64,000 nt of DNA. Origin: Streptomyces griseocarneus (GTDB lineage Bacteria > Actinomycetota > Actinomycetes > Streptomycetales > Streptomycetaceae). The position numbers were made by a program, and so were the translations under genes. A model generated the notes under the pieces. It was not told the DNA's origin. It searched no databases and was given only the letters and a program-made list of their open reading frames with translations. Shown piece by piece: positions 42,738 through 51,687 of this stretch. Location: the NCBI GenBank assembly GCA_003674045.1, contig PENC01000002.1:806001-870000 (forward strand), given 5' to 3'. Every line of letters begins with the position of its first letter. Position 1 is the stretch's first letter.

Positions 42738-45335
42738 GTGCAGTTCCGGGGCAGTGACTCCTCGTCCGCACACCGCCGCGCAGGCGCGACCGTCCTGGCC
42801 GCCGCCCTGCTCGGCGGTCTGCTCGGCGGTTCGGCGGACGCGTTCGCCGCGCCCGGCCCGGACGGCCCGGCGGCGGCCGTGCCCGACCGGGAGGGCGCCT
42901 CCGGGCTGCCCCCGGTGTGGCCGCGCCCGCAGACCTCGCGTGCGCAGGGGGCGTACGCCCCGGTCGGCGACGAGGTCACCTTGCTGGCGGACGGCGACAC
43001 CGACCCGTACGCCGTCGACGCGCTGCGCGAGCTGCTGCGCGGCCTCGGTGCCCGCACGGTCGTGGACGCCGCGCCGGGCGGCACCCCGCCCCCGCGCGGG
43101 CTGATCGTCTACGCGGGCGGGCAGGCCGCCGAAAGCGCGCTGAAGGCGCTGGGCGCGCCCGCCGCCGACGATCTGCCCCAGGGCGGATACCGGCTGGCGA
43201 CGGGTCAGGTGGACGGCAGGCCGACGGTGGCGCTCGCGGGCGTGGGCGCGGACGGGCTGTTCCACGCCGCGCAGACGCTACGGCAGCTGGCCGTGGCGCG
43301 CGACGGCGGGCACGGCTTCCCCGGCGCGGTGATCCGCGACTGGCCGAGCACGGCGGTGCGCGGCCTGTCCGAGGGCTTCTACGGGGAGCCCTGGACGCAC
43401 GAACAGCGGCTCGCGCAGCTGGACTTCATGGGCCGTACGAAGCAGAACCGCTATCTCTACGCGCCCGGCGACGACCCGTACCGCCAGGCCCGCTGGCGGG
43501 CCCCGTATCCCGCCGGCCAGCGCGCCGACTTCCGGGCGCTGGCCGAGCGGGCACGCCGCAACCACGTGACGCTGGCGTGGGCGGTCGCCCCGGGCCAGGC
43601 GCTGTGCTTCTCCTCCGCGGCGGACCTGCGGGACCTGAAGCGGAAGATCGACGGGATGTGGGCGCTGGGGGTGCGCGCCTTCCAGCTGCAGTTCCAGGAC
43701 GTGAGCTACAGCGAGTGGCACTGCGACGCGGACGCGAGCGCGTTCGGCAGAGGGCCGAAGGCGGCGGCGAAGGCGCAGGCGAAGGTGGCGGGCGCGATCG
43801 CCGAGCATCTGGCGGCCAAGGGCCCGGAGGCCGCGCCGCTGTCGCTGCTGCCGACGGAGTACTACCAGGACGGCCGGACCGCGTTCCGGCGGGCGCTGTC
43901 CGACGCGCTGGACCGGCGGGTGGAGGTCGCGTGGACGGGCGTCGGGGTGGTGCCCCGGACGATCACCGGCGGTGAACTGGCGGACGCCCGTACGGCGCTG
44001 GGGCACCCGCTGGTCACCCTCGACAACTACCCGGTGAACGACTTCGCGCAGGACCGCGTCTTCCTCGGGCCGTACACCGGCCGGGAGCCCGCCGTGGCCA
44101 TCGGTTCGGCGGCACTGCTGGCCAACGCGGGCGCGCAGCCGACCGCTTCGCGGATCGCGCTGTTCACCGCCGCGGACTACGCGTGGAACCCGCGCGCCTA
44201 CCGGCCGGACGAGTCCTGGAAGGCGGCCGTCGACGACCTGGCGGGCCCGGACCAGGGGGCGCGCGAGGCACTGCGCGCGCTGGCGGGCAACGAGGCGTCG
44301 TCCGTGCTGGGCGGCGAGGAGTCGGCGTACCTGCGCCCGCTGCTGGACGGCTTCTGGGACGCGCTGGCGGGCACGGACCAGGGCAGGCTCGGCGAGGCCG
44401 CGGACCGGCTGCGCGCGGCGTTCGCGCCGATGCGGGACGCCCCGGCGCGCCTCGGGCGGGGCACGGACGGCCTCGGCGGCGAGGTGCGGCCGTGGCTGGA
44501 CGTGCTCGCGCTGCAGGGCAGGGCGGGCGCGCGGGCGGTGGACATGCTCACGGCCCAGGCGCGCGGTGACGGCGCGGCGGCCTGGCAGGCCCAGCTCGAC
44601 CTCCAGGACCTGCGGAAGCGGATCGGCGAGAGCCCGGTGACGGTCGGCAAGGGCGTGCTGACGCCGTTCCTCGACAAGGCGCTGGCCCGCGCGAACGGCT
44701 GGACGGGCGTGGACCGCCCGGTGCGCACCGCGGGCGCGGCGACCGACGGCGACCCCTCGACCGCGACCGTCCCGAAGCCGGGCACGCCGCTGACCGTACG
44801 GCTGCCGGGGCAGCGTCCGCTGACCGCCGTCACGGTGCTGACCGCGCCGGGCCGCGGCCCGCGCGGCACGCTGGAGGCCCACGACCCGGCCAAGGGCTGG
44901 CAGCCGCTCGGCGACCTGTCGGACAGCGGCTGGACGCAGCCGCCGGGCAAGGGCCTGCGGGCCGACGCGGTGCGCCTGGTCTGGGCGGACGGCGGTACGC
45001 CGCCCGCGGTGCACGAGGTGGCCCCCTGGTTCGGGGACACGCCGTCCGCGGACGTCGAGCTGGACCGGGGGAGCGTGAACGCGGTGGCGGGCGGGCCGCC
45101 CGTGGCCGTGGAGGTCCGCATGATCGACCGGCGGCCGGACGCGGTGCGCGAGAAACTGACCGTGCGGGCCCCGGACGGTGTCACGGTCAAGGCGCCCGGC
45201 GAGCTGGCGGTGGCACGCGGCGGGGTGGCCACGGCCCGTATCGAGCTGTCCGTGCCCGCCGCGGCCAAGTCCCGGACGTTCACGGTGACCGTGCGGCTGG
45301 GCGACGTGGAGCGGACGCTGACCGTACGGGCGTGA
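42738..45335 (+). CDS. secreted GH84 beta-N-acetylglucosaminidase/hyaluronidase-like protein
   Basis: An 865-residue exported protein. Signal peptide ends near GGSADAFA. A GH20b-like domain (about residues 55-200) precedes the GH84 barrel, recognised by RGLSEGFYGEPWTHEQRLAQLDFMG, KQNRYLYAPGDDPY and LDNYPVND. GH84 enzymes use neighbouring-group catalysis with two adjacent Asp residues; here the pair reads Gln320-Asp321 (LQFQDVSYSEW). The C-terminal 300 residues contain a discoidin-like (F5/8-type) and a beta-sandwich NPCBM-like region. GTG 42738 is preceded by GAGGAG. Expected role is release of GlcNAc from glycans outside the cell, if active. Confidence 0.88.
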   Translation: MQFRGSDSSSAHRRAGATVLAAALLGGLLGGSADAFAAPGPDGPAAAVPDREGASGLPPVWPRPQTSRAQGAYAPVGDEVTLLADGDTDPYAVDALRELLRGLGARTVVDAAPGGTPPPRGLIVYAGGQAAESALKALGAPAADDLPQGGYRLATGQVDGRPTVALAGVGADGLFHAAQTLRQLAVARDGGHGFPGAVIRDWPSTAVRGLSEGFYGEPWTHEQRLAQLDFMGRTKQNRYLYAPGDDPYRQARWRAPYPAGQRADFRALAERARRNHVTLAWAVAPGQALCFSSAADLRDLKRKIDGMWALGVRAFQLQFQDVSYSEWHCDADASAFGRGPKAAAKAQAKVAGAIAEHLAAKGPEAAPLSLLPTEYYQDGRTAFRRALSDALDRRVEVAWTGVGVVPRTITGGELADARTALGHPLVTLDNYPVNDFAQDRVFLGPYTGREPAVAIGSAALLANAGAQPTASRIALFTAADYAWNPRAYRPDESWKAAVDDLAGPDQGAREALRALAGNEASSVLGGEESAYLRPLLDGFWDALAGTDQGRLGEAADRLRAAFAPMRDAPARLGRGTDGLGGEVRPWLDVLALQGRAGARAVDMLTAQARGDGAAAWQAQLDLQDLRKRIGESPVTVGKGVLTPFLDKALARANGWTGVDRPVRTAGAATDGDPSTATVPKPGTPLTVRLPGQRPLTAVTVLTAPGRGPRGTLEAHDPAKGWQPLGDLSDSGWTQPPGKGLRADAVRLVWADGGTPPAVHEVAPWFGDTPSADVELDRGSVNAVAGGPPVAVEVRMIDRRPDAVREKLTVRAPDGVTVKAPGELAVARGGVATARIELSVPAAAKSRTFTVTVRLGDVERTLTVRA

Positions 45336-45353
45336 CCGGCGCCGGAGATGTAC

Positions 45354-45417
45354 GGGGCCGGGCCTCCGCCGCGTGCGCGCACCGTTCGCGCGCACGGCCG
45401 CGGCGGTGGCCCGGCCC
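45354..45417. terminator. bidirectional terminator, GH84 / HNH gene
   Basis: A long imperfect GC-rich hairpin (gggccgggcc..ccgccgcg..gtgcgcgc paired with gcgcgcac..cgcggcgg..ggcccggccc) between convergent genes. Confidence 0.7.
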
Positions 45418-45437
45418 ACGAAAATGGCCCGGTCGAC

Positions 45438-45974
45438 TCAGGCGGAAATGCCGTCGATCCGGGCCATCGCGTCCTCCGCGCCGAATGCCTCCAGATAAGG
45501 CAGCCAGCGCGGATCCCTATGCCCCGTGCCGATGATGCGCCACGCCAGCCCGGACGGTGGCGCCGGCTGATGCCGCAGCCTCCACCCCAGCTCGGCGACG
45601 TGCCGGTCGGCCTTGACGTGGTTGCAGCGGCGGCACGCGGCCACCACGTTCTCCCAGGCGTGCTGGCCGCCTCGGCTGCGCGGGACGACGTGGTCGACGC
45701 TGGTTGCGACGCCACCGCAGTACGCGCATCGGCCGCCGTCGCGGGCGAAGAGGGCGCGGCGGGTGAGCGGAACGGGCCCCCGAAAGGGCACCCGCACGAA
45801 GCGCTTCAGCCGGACGACGCTGGGTGCGGGGATCGTGCAGGTCGCGCTGTGCATGAAGGCGCCGGAGTCCTCGAGGCTGACAGCCTTCTCGTTGAGGACG
45901 AGTATGAGCGCGCGGCGGAGCGGTACGACGCCGAGCGGCTCGTACGACGCGTTGAGGACCAGGACATGCGGCAC
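45438..45974 (-). CDS. HNH endonuclease-domain protein
   Basis: A 178-residue protein. The C-terminal half has the zinc-bound HNH fold: CAYCGG, then the active-site DHVVPRSRGGQHAWENVVAACRRCNHVKADR. The N-terminal 75 residues (PHVLVLNASYEPLGVVPLRRA..) are a conserved actinobacterial extension. I choose GTG 45974 because GGAGG lies 6-7 nt upstream and family members start at this point. The biological role of this conserved chromosomal HNH protein is unknown; it is not part of a restriction or phage module here. Confidence 0.9.
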   Translation of the reverse strand: MPHVLVLNASYEPLGVVPLRRALILVLNEKAVSLEDSGAFMHSATCTIPAPSVVRLKRFVRVPFRGPVPLTRRALFARDGGRCAYCGGVATSVDHVVPRSRGGQHAWENVVAACRRCNHVKADRHVAELGWRLRHQPAPPSGLAWRIIGTGHRDPRWLPYLEAFGAEDAMARIDGISA

Positions 45975-46091
45975 GGGTGCCTCCTTGTACGCCGGCGGCG
46001 CGTGGCTCGCGCCGGGACGATCTCCTGCAAGTGTCCCCCGGGCCCCTGCCGGAGCGCCACCATCGTCGGGTAACGGGCCACGGGTGTTTTG

Positions 46092-46106
46092 GAACACACT
46101 GTGTTC
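46092..46106. promoter_or_regulatory. 15-bp perfect palindrome in the HNH / mscS divergent spacer
   Basis: GAACACA-C-TGTGTTC. Located 118 nt before the HNH start and 128 nt before the mscS start. The spacing excludes the actinobacterial LexA box. Regulator unknown. Confidence 0.4.
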
Positions 46107-46233
46107 ATCCCCCGCTCAAGACCTGCCCCATCTCGAACACAGCAACGGAGGAGAGCGGCTGCCCCGTTAGTGTGGTGGGTCTGCCCGCGCCGCCGTTCGC
46201 CCGCGGGTGTGTCCTATACGGAGGGTTTCCACT

Positions 46234-47301
46234 GTGCTCTGGTCCGCTGCCCTGGCTGCCGACTCGACACCCCGTCCCGTCTCCCTCGACGAAGCGCAGA
46301 AGACGGCGGACGACGCCGCGGGCTGGGTGGAGACGAACTGGTCCATCTGGCTCAGCAACGGCCTGCGCATGGTCCTGATCGTGGTGATCGCGGTCGTCAT
46401 GCGCTCCCTGGTCCGCAAGGCGATCACCAAGCTGATAGCGCGGATGAACCGCACCACCGACCACCTCGACGGCACCGCGCTCGGCGGTCTGCTGGTCAAC
46501 GCGGAGCGCCGCAGGCAGCGCTCGGAGGCCATCGGCTCGGTGCTGCGCAGCGTCGCCTCGTTCGTGATCATGGGTACGGCGGCACTGTCGGTGCTGTCCG
46601 TGCTGAAGATAGATCTCGCGCCGCTGCTGGCGAGCGCCGGTGTGGCGGGCGTGGCCATCGGTTTCGGCGCCCGCAACCTGGTCACGGACTTCCTGTCCGG
46701 CGTCTTCATGATCCTGGAGGACCAGTACGGCGTCGGGGACGAGATCGACGCGGGTGTGGCCAAGGGCACGGTCGTCGAGGTCGGCCTGCGCGTGACCAAG
46801 CTGCGCGGCACGAACGGCGAGATCTGGTACGTGCGCAACGGCGAGGTGAAGCGGATCGGCAACCTCAGCCAGGGCTGGGCCACCGCGGGCGTCGACGTCC
46901 AGATCCGCTCCGACGAGGATCTGGACCGGGTGCGGGAGATCGTCACCCGCGTCGGCGAGGAGATGCAGAAGGACGAGCCCTGGAACGAGCGGCTGTGGGA
47001 GCCGGTCGAGGTGCTGGGCCTGGACGCGGTCTACCTCGACTCGGCCGTCGTCCGGGTGTCGGCGAAGACGATGCCGGGCGTCGCGACGGGCGTGGAACGC
47101 GAGCTGCGCTGGCGCATCAAGCGGGCGCTGGACGCGGAGGGCATCCGCATGGTGGGCCGCCCGCCGGAGGCGGACCTGGAGACGGCACAGCCGGCCGACC
47201 CCACGGCGACGATGGCCGCGCCATCGGCTCTGGCGAACCCCACGTCGCCCCAGTCCCAGGCGACGACTCCGATCCCACCGGGCCAGACGCTGGGGAAGTG
47301 A
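46234..47301 (+). CDS. small-conductance mechanosensitive channel (MscS family)
   Basis: A 355-residue inner-membrane channel protein. One hydrophobic helix near residue 45 is followed by two more, the last being the pore-lining TM3 with the small-residue pattern LLASAGVAGVAIGFGARNLVTDFLSG; then come the beta domain (GVGDEIDAG) and the alpha/beta C-domain. It should release solutes upon hypo-osmotic shock. GTG 46234 is preceded by GGAGGG at 8 nt; the frame is open to 46207. The C-terminal tail of about 50 residues is Pro/Thr/Ala-rich and probably disordered. Divergent from the HNH gene. Confidence 0.92.
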   Translation: MLWSAALAADSTPRPVSLDEAQKTADDAAGWVETNWSIWLSNGLRMVLIVVIAVVMRSLVRKAITKLIARMNRTTDHLDGTALGGLLVNAERRRQRSEAIGSVLRSVASFVIMGTAALSVLSVLKIDLAPLLASAGVAGVAIGFGARNLVTDFLSGVFMILEDQYGVGDEIDAGVAKGTVVEVGLRVTKLRGTNGEIWYVRNGEVKRIGNLSQGWATAGVDVQIRSDEDLDRVREIVTRVGEEMQKDEPWNERLWEPVEVLGLDAVYLDSAVVRVSAKTMPGVATGVERELRWRIKRALDAEGIRMVGRPPEADLETAQPADPTATMAAPSALANPTSPQSQATTPIPPGQTLGK

Positions 47302-47304
47302 CCG

Positions 47305-47396
47305 GGGCGCCCACCGGGCTGCGACTTGCGCTTGGTGCGCGTCCGCAGGCCGGTGGGGGCTTGTCGCGCAGTTCCCCGCGCCCCTGACGGGGCGCC
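47305..47396 (+). repeat. dispersed intergenic repeat, copy R6
   Basis: gggcgcccaccgggctgcgac.., then cttgtcgcgcagttccccg and cgcccctgacggggcgccc. It starts 4 nt after the mscS stop and may form part of its transcript end. Confidence 0.8.
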
Positions 47397-47441
47397 CAAC
47401 CTATTGACGCCGCCCTCACCCCGCCTTAACGTCTCCCATAG

Positions 47442-47458
47442 TTAGGAAACTTTCCTAA
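47442..47458. promoter_or_regulatory. ROK-type operator (17-bp palindrome)
   Basis: TTAGGAAACTTTCCTAA is a perfect 8-1-8 palindrome 36 nt upstream of the ROK regulator start. Palindromes of this form are typical of ROK/NagC-family repressors, so autoregulation is likely. Confidence 0.75.
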
Positions 47459-47493
47459 TAGTCCCAGGCGCGACGAAAGGCCGGAGGCCGACG

Positions 47494-48696
47494 ATGGCGG
47501 GTACCCCGACTCCAGGAACCCCCAGGACGTTGCGCGCCATGAACGACCGCGCCGCCCTGGACCTCCTCATCGCCCACGGCCCCCTCACCCGCACCCGCCT
47601 CGGTGAGCTCACCGGCCTCTCCAAGCCCACCGCCTCCCAGCTGCTGGCCCGCCTGGAGACGGCCGACCTGGTCCGCGCGACGGGGAACGTCACCGGCCGG
47701 CCCGGCCCCAGCGCCCAGCTGTACGAGGTGAACCCGGGCGTCGCGCACGTCGCGGCCCTCGCCGTCGACCCCGAGGGGATCACCGCGGCCGTCGCGGACA
47801 TCACCGGCCGGGTCGTCGGCCGCCACCGCGTCGGGGCACCTGCCGCGGCGGAGCCCGTACGGGCCCGTACCGCGGAGCTGGTCGCCAAGGCCGTCGACGG
47901 GGCGCTCGCCGGGGCGGGCCTGGACCGCGCCGCCCTGCACCGCACCGTCATCGGCACCCCCGGCGCCCTCGACCCGCGCACCGGAACCCTGCGCTACGCC
48001 CCGCACCTGCCCGGCTGGCAGTCCCGCACCCTGCGCGACGACCTCGCGGACGTCCTCGGCACGCCCGTGCTCATCGAGAACGACGTCAACCTCGCCGCCG
48101 TCGCCGAGCAGCACGACGGCGCCGCGCAGGACTTCGACGACTTCGTGCTCGTCTGGGCCGACGAGGGCGTCGGCGCCGCCATCGTCCTGGGCGGCACCCT
48201 GCTGCGCGGCGCCACCGGCGGCGCGGGCGAGATCGGCTACATGCCGCTGCCCGGCGCGCCGCTCGCGTACGGCGGCGAGGACGCCACGGCGGGACCGGAC
48301 GGCGGCGGGGGCTTCCAGATGCTCGTCGCCTCCCCCGCCGTGCTCGCGCTCGCCTCGGCCCACGGTCTGGAGGCCCGCACGGCACCGGACGCGCTGGCCC
48401 TCGCCGCCGCCGTGCCGGGGGCGGGCGACGACGTGCTCGCCGAGCTGGGGCGGCGGCTCGCCGTCGGGCTCGCGGCGGTCGTCGCGGTGGTCGACCCCGA
48501 ACTGGTGGTGCTCTCCGGGGCGGTGTGCCAGGCGGGCGGCGAGCGGCTGCGCGCGATGGTCGAGGCCGAGCTGACCGGGCTCTGCCTGCCCCGGCCGCTG
48601 CTGCGGCTGAGCTCCGTCGAGGGCTCGCCGATCCTGACCGGAGCGCTCCGCGTCGCGCTCGCCGAGGCCCGCAACTCCGTCTTCGACACCGCCTGA
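47494..48696 (+). CDS. ROK-family transcriptional repressor
   Basis: A 400-residue ROK regulator. An N-terminal winged helix-turn-helix (LLIAHGPLTRTRLGELTGLSKPTASQLLARLE, residues 25-55) is followed by the sugar-kinase-like ROK domain with IENDVNLAAVAE and GVGAAIVLGGTLLRGATGGAGEIGYM. The zinc-binding CxCGxxGC motif of ROK kinases is absent, so it is a regulator only. GGAGG lies 7 nt before ATG. It heads a GH4-kinase operon and probably senses the sugar or sugar phosphate handled there. Confidence 0.93.
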   Translation: MAGTPTPGTPRTLRAMNDRAALDLLIAHGPLTRTRLGELTGLSKPTASQLLARLETADLVRATGNVTGRPGPSAQLYEVNPGVAHVAALAVDPEGITAAVADITGRVVGRHRVGAPAAAEPVRARTAELVAKAVDGALAGAGLDRAALHRTVIGTPGALDPRTGTLRYAPHLPGWQSRTLRDDLADVLGTPVLIENDVNLAAVAEQHDGAAQDFDDFVLVWADEGVGAAIVLGGTLLRGATGGAGEIGYMPLPGAPLAYGGEDATAGPDGGGGFQMLVASPAVLALASAHGLEARTAPDALALAAAVPGAGDDVLAELGRRLAVGLAAVVAVVDPELVVLSGAVCQAGGERLRAMVEAELTGLCLPRPLLRLSSVEGSPILTGALRVALAEARNSVFDTA

Positions 48697-48759
48697 TACA
48701 CCGTCCCCCTTTCCACAGCGCCGCTTCCCTGCCCTCCCCGCCGCGAAGGAAGTACCGCC

Positions 48760-48950
48760 ATGACGCGAACGCAGCGCCGCCGCGCACCGGCCCTGCTCGT
48801 CCCGCTGCCGGCCGCGCCGGGGCTGCTCGCGGCGGGCCGCGCCAACCCGGGCCGGGCCAGCGCTGACAACGTCATGACGGAACCGCTCGGCATTTCATCC
48901 CGCGGCCAAAGCCAAGAACCTTCTCGACAAAGACCGGAAGGATCACTTCT
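48760..48950 (+). pseudogene. remnant of an ABC sugar-binding lipoprotein gene
   Basis: An ATG with GAAGGAAG upstream opens a frame whose first 30 codons read as a lipoprotein signal (MTRTQRRRAPALLVPLPAAP, then GLLAAGRANPG). The lipobox Cys position is Arg: CGC in place of TGC. After about 45 codons the frame loses any resemblance to a binding protein and runs into the GH4 start. Related ROK loci have a binding protein and two permeases at this place, so I read this as the scar of a deleted transporter. A short unrelated peptide is possible. Confidence 0.5.
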
Positions 48951-50240
48951 ATGCTGCGCTCTCCCAAGGGGTCCGTCCCACGCGTCGGCAAAATCGCCGT
49001 GGTCGGCGGTGGCTCGACGTACACCCCCGAACTCATCGACGGATTCGCCCGGTTGCGCGAGACGCTGCCGGTGACGGAACTCGTCCTGGTCGACCCGGCG
49101 GCGGACCGGCTGGAACTGGTCGGCGGCCTGGCCCGGCGGATCTTCGCCCGGCAGGGCCACCCGGGCCGGATCACCTGGACCGCGGACCTGGACGCGGGCG
49201 TCGACGGCGCCGACGCCGTCCTCCTCCAGCTCCGCGTGGGCGGCCAGGCCGCCCGCAACGAGGACGAGACCTGGCCGCTGGACTGCGGCTGCGTCGGCCA
49301 GGAGACGACGGGCGCGGGCGGCCTCGCCAAGGCGCTGCGCACCGTCCCGGTGGTGCTGGACATCGCGGAGCGCGTACGGCGGCGCAACCCGGACGCCTGG
49401 ATCGTGGACTTCACCAACCCGGTGGGCATCGTGACGCGGGCCCTGCTGACGGCCGGGCACCGTGCGGTGGGCCTGTGCAACGTGGCCATCGGCTTCCAGC
49501 GGAAGTTCGCCGCCCACCTGGGGGTCGCGCCGGAGGCGGTCTCGCTGGGTCACGTGGGCCTCAACCACCTCACGTGGGAGCGGTCGGTGACCGTGGACGG
49601 CCGGGACGTGCTGCCTGATCTGCTCGCCGGCCACGGCGAGGCCATCGCCGCGGACCTGCGCATGCCCCGCGCCCTGCTGGACCGCCTGGGCGTCGTGCCC
49701 TCCTACTACCTGCGCTACTACTACCAGCACGACGAGGTCGTACGGGAGCTGCTGGGCAAGCCCTCGCGCGCCGCCGAAGTGGCCGAGATGGAGCGGCGGC
49801 TGCTGGAGCTGTACGGCGACCCGGCACTGGACACGAAGCCGGAGCTGCTGGGCAAGCGGGGCGGCGCGTACTACTCGGAGGCCGCGGTGGCGCTGACGTC
49901 CTCGCTGCTGCGCGACACCGGCGACGCCCAGGTGGTCAACACGCTCAACAACGGCACGCTGCCGTTCCTGCCGGACGACGCGGTGATCGAGGTCCCGGCG
50001 GCGGTCGACGCGCGGGGCGCGCACCCGCTGCCCGTACGCCCTCTGGAGCCGCTGTTCGCGGGGCTGGTCGCGGGCGTCACCGCGTACGAGCAGCTCGCCC
50101 TGGAGGCGGCGCTCAAGGGCGGCCGGGACCGGGTGTTCGACGCGCTGCTCGCGCACCCGCTGATCGGCCAGACCGCCTACGCGGACCGGCTGACCGACGA
50201 ACTGATCGCCCACAACCGGGAGCACCTCGCGTGGACCTGA
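48951..50240 (+). CDS. family 4 glycosidase (6-phospho-beta-glucosidase type)
   Basis: A 429-residue GH4 enzyme. GH4 proteins use NAD+ and Mn2+ in an oxidative elimination mechanism; visible motifs are GGGSTYTPELIDG (NAD site), DFTNPVGIVTRAL, the metal-binding Cys in LCNVAIG and His in GLNHLTWE. It should cleave a (phosphorylated) beta-linked disaccharide in the cytoplasm. GGAAGGA lies 8 nt before ATG. It overlaps the kinase gene by 10 nt, so the two are translated together: cleavage followed by phosphorylation of the released sugar. Confidence 0.93.
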   Translation: MLRSPKGSVPRVGKIAVVGGGSTYTPELIDGFARLRETLPVTELVLVDPAADRLELVGGLARRIFARQGHPGRITWTADLDAGVDGADAVLLQLRVGGQAARNEDETWPLDCGCVGQETTGAGGLAKALRTVPVVLDIAERVRRRNPDAWIVDFTNPVGIVTRALLTAGHRAVGLCNVAIGFQRKFAAHLGVAPEAVSLGHVGLNHLTWERSVTVDGRDVLPDLLAGHGEAIAADLRMPRALLDRLGVVPSYYLRYYYQHDEVVRELLGKPSRAAEVAEMERRLLELYGDPALDTKPELLGKRGGAYYSEAAVALTSSLLRDTGDAQVVNTLNNGTLPFLPDDAVIEVPAAVDARGAHPLPVRPLEPLFAGLVAGVTAYEQLALEAALKGGRDRVFDALLAHPLIGQTAYADRLTDELIAHNREHLAWT

Positions 50241-51220
50241 GCACTGCCGCGTTCGCGATCGACGCGGGCAACAGCAAGACCGACGTGGCCCTGGTGACCG
50301 CTGACGGCACGGTCCTCGGCGAGGCCCGCGGTAGCGGTTTCAGGCCACAGAACGTGGGGACGGGGCGGGCGGTCGCGGGTCTGGCGCCGCTGCTGGCCGC
50401 GGCGTCCGAGCGGGCCGGGCTCACCGGGCGCGTCCGGGTCGGCCACGTCCAGGCGTGCCTGGCCAACGCGGACCTGCCGGTGGAGGAGCAGCAGCTCGCC
50501 GAGGCGCTCGCCGCCCGCGGCTGGGGGGAGACGGTCACCGTCGCCAACGACACGTTCGCCCTGCTGCGGGCGGGCCTGCCCGACGAGGGCGAGCCGACGG
50601 GCGTGGCCGTGGTGTGCGGGGCGGGCATCAACTGCGCGGGACTCGCCCCGGGCGGCCGGACCGCCCGCTTCCCCGCGCTCGGACGGCTCTCCGGCGACTG
50701 GGGCGGCGGCGACGGCCTGGCGGCCGAGGCCCTGTGGTGGGCGGCCCGCGCGGACGACGGACGCGGCGAGCCCAGCGAACTGGCGCGCGCCCTGCCCGCC
50801 CACTTCGGCCTGCCGGGCATGCCCGCCCTGATCGAGGCGCTGCACCTGGGTGCGATCGCCCCGGCCCGGCAGCGCGAGCTGACGCCGGTGCTGTTCGCCG
50901 TGGCCGCGGGCGGGGACGCGGTGGCACGGGCCCTTGTCGTCCGGCTGGCGGAGGAGGTCGTGACGATGGCGGTGGTGGCGCTGAAGCGGCTGGACCTGCT
51001 GGACGCGGACGTCCCGGTGGTGCTGGGCGGTGGCGTGCTGGCGGCGCGTCACCGGCTTTTGCACGAGCGCGTGCCGGCGCTCCTCGCCGACCGCGCCCCG
51101 AAGGCGGTCCCTGTCGTCGTCACGGCACCGCCTGTGCTGGGGGCGGCGCTCCTGACGCTGGACCGGGGGGTCTCTTCCCCGCCGGGGGCTTACGCGCGCT
51201 TGCGGGCGCATTACGCGTAG
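50231..51220 (+). CDS. BadF/BadG-type sugar kinase (N-acetylglucosamine kinase-like)
   Basis: A 329-residue ASKHA-fold kinase. ATP-binding elements are AIDAGNSKTDVALV (phosphate-1), VANDTFALLRAG, VVCGAGINCAG (phosphate-2) and VVLGGGVLAA (adenosine motif). The family includes eukaryotic-type N-acetylglucosamine kinase and other amino-sugar kinases. Its overlap with the GH4 gene and the ROK regulator upstream tie it to disaccharide or amino-sugar use. The exact sugar is unknown. Confidence 0.9.
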   Translation: MDLSTAAFAIDAGNSKTDVALVTADGTVLGEARGSGFRPQNVGTGRAVAGLAPLLAAASERAGLTGRVRVGHVQACLANADLPVEEQQLAEALAARGWGETVTVANDTFALLRAGLPDEGEPTGVAVVCGAGINCAGLAPGGRTARFPALGRLSGDWGGGDGLAAEALWWAARADDGRGEPSELARALPAHFGLPGMPALIEALHLGAIAPARQRELTPVLFAVAAGGDAVARALVVRLAEEVVTMAVVALKRLDLLDADVPVVLGGGVLAARHRLLHERVPALLADRAPKAVPVVVTAPPVLGAALLTLDRGVSSPPGAYARLRAHYA

Positions 51221-51242
51221 CGGCTCCCCGGCGGGGGGCGGC

Positions 51243-51334
51243 AGCGCCTACTGGGGTGCGTCTTGTGCTTCGCACGCGAGTGCGGGCCGGTGGGGGCTTG
51301 TCGCGCAGTTCCCCGCGCCCCTAAAGGGGCGGCC
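51243..51334 (+). repeat. dispersed intergenic repeat, copy R7
   Basis: agcgcctactggggtgcgtc.., then cttgtcgcgcagttccccg and cgcccctaaaggggcggccc. Begins 22 nt after the kinase stop. Confidence 0.8.
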
Positions 51335-51687
51335 CGATCTGGCCGGAAACCGTGCGCCTTCACGTCATCTTCACCCCGTGAGAGACGTCACCCCGGACCC
51401 CCTCCCTCCGCAAAAACAGCCACCAAGATCATCCCGCACAGGAAATCTTCCTGACACCGCGTCAATAACGCCATTCGCCAGAAACTTCTCCCCTGGCACT
51501 TGTTGACCTTTCACGCACCTAATGTCCGTAACGCGGCCAACCGTTTCCGGACCCCCCAAAGATCATGCGAACATCCGCCTCGCACGGATTGATCACGAAA
51601 TACAACAAGCAACCGCCATCAAAAGGGATTTGCGGGCGCATTCGTGACAACCCTGCTCCAGATCATCTTTCGAGGGGGGTTCGACCC
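51335..51687. other. promoter region of the melanin operon
   Basis: About 350 nt, notably A/T-rich at 51400-51660 compared with the rest of the window, upstream of melC1. It must contain the mel promoter; I cannot assign -10/-35 elements with confidence. No gene of its own is convincing. Confidence 0.5.

Noticed and set aside
46092..46106. LexA/SOS box
   Set aside because: The actinobacterial box has GAAC-N4-GTTC; here the spacer is 7 nt.
48760..48950. A genuine small secreted protein
   Set aside because: The signal-like start is followed by sequence with no codon bias or homology, and the operon type predicts a binding protein here, so a remnant is the better reading; kept at moderate confidence.
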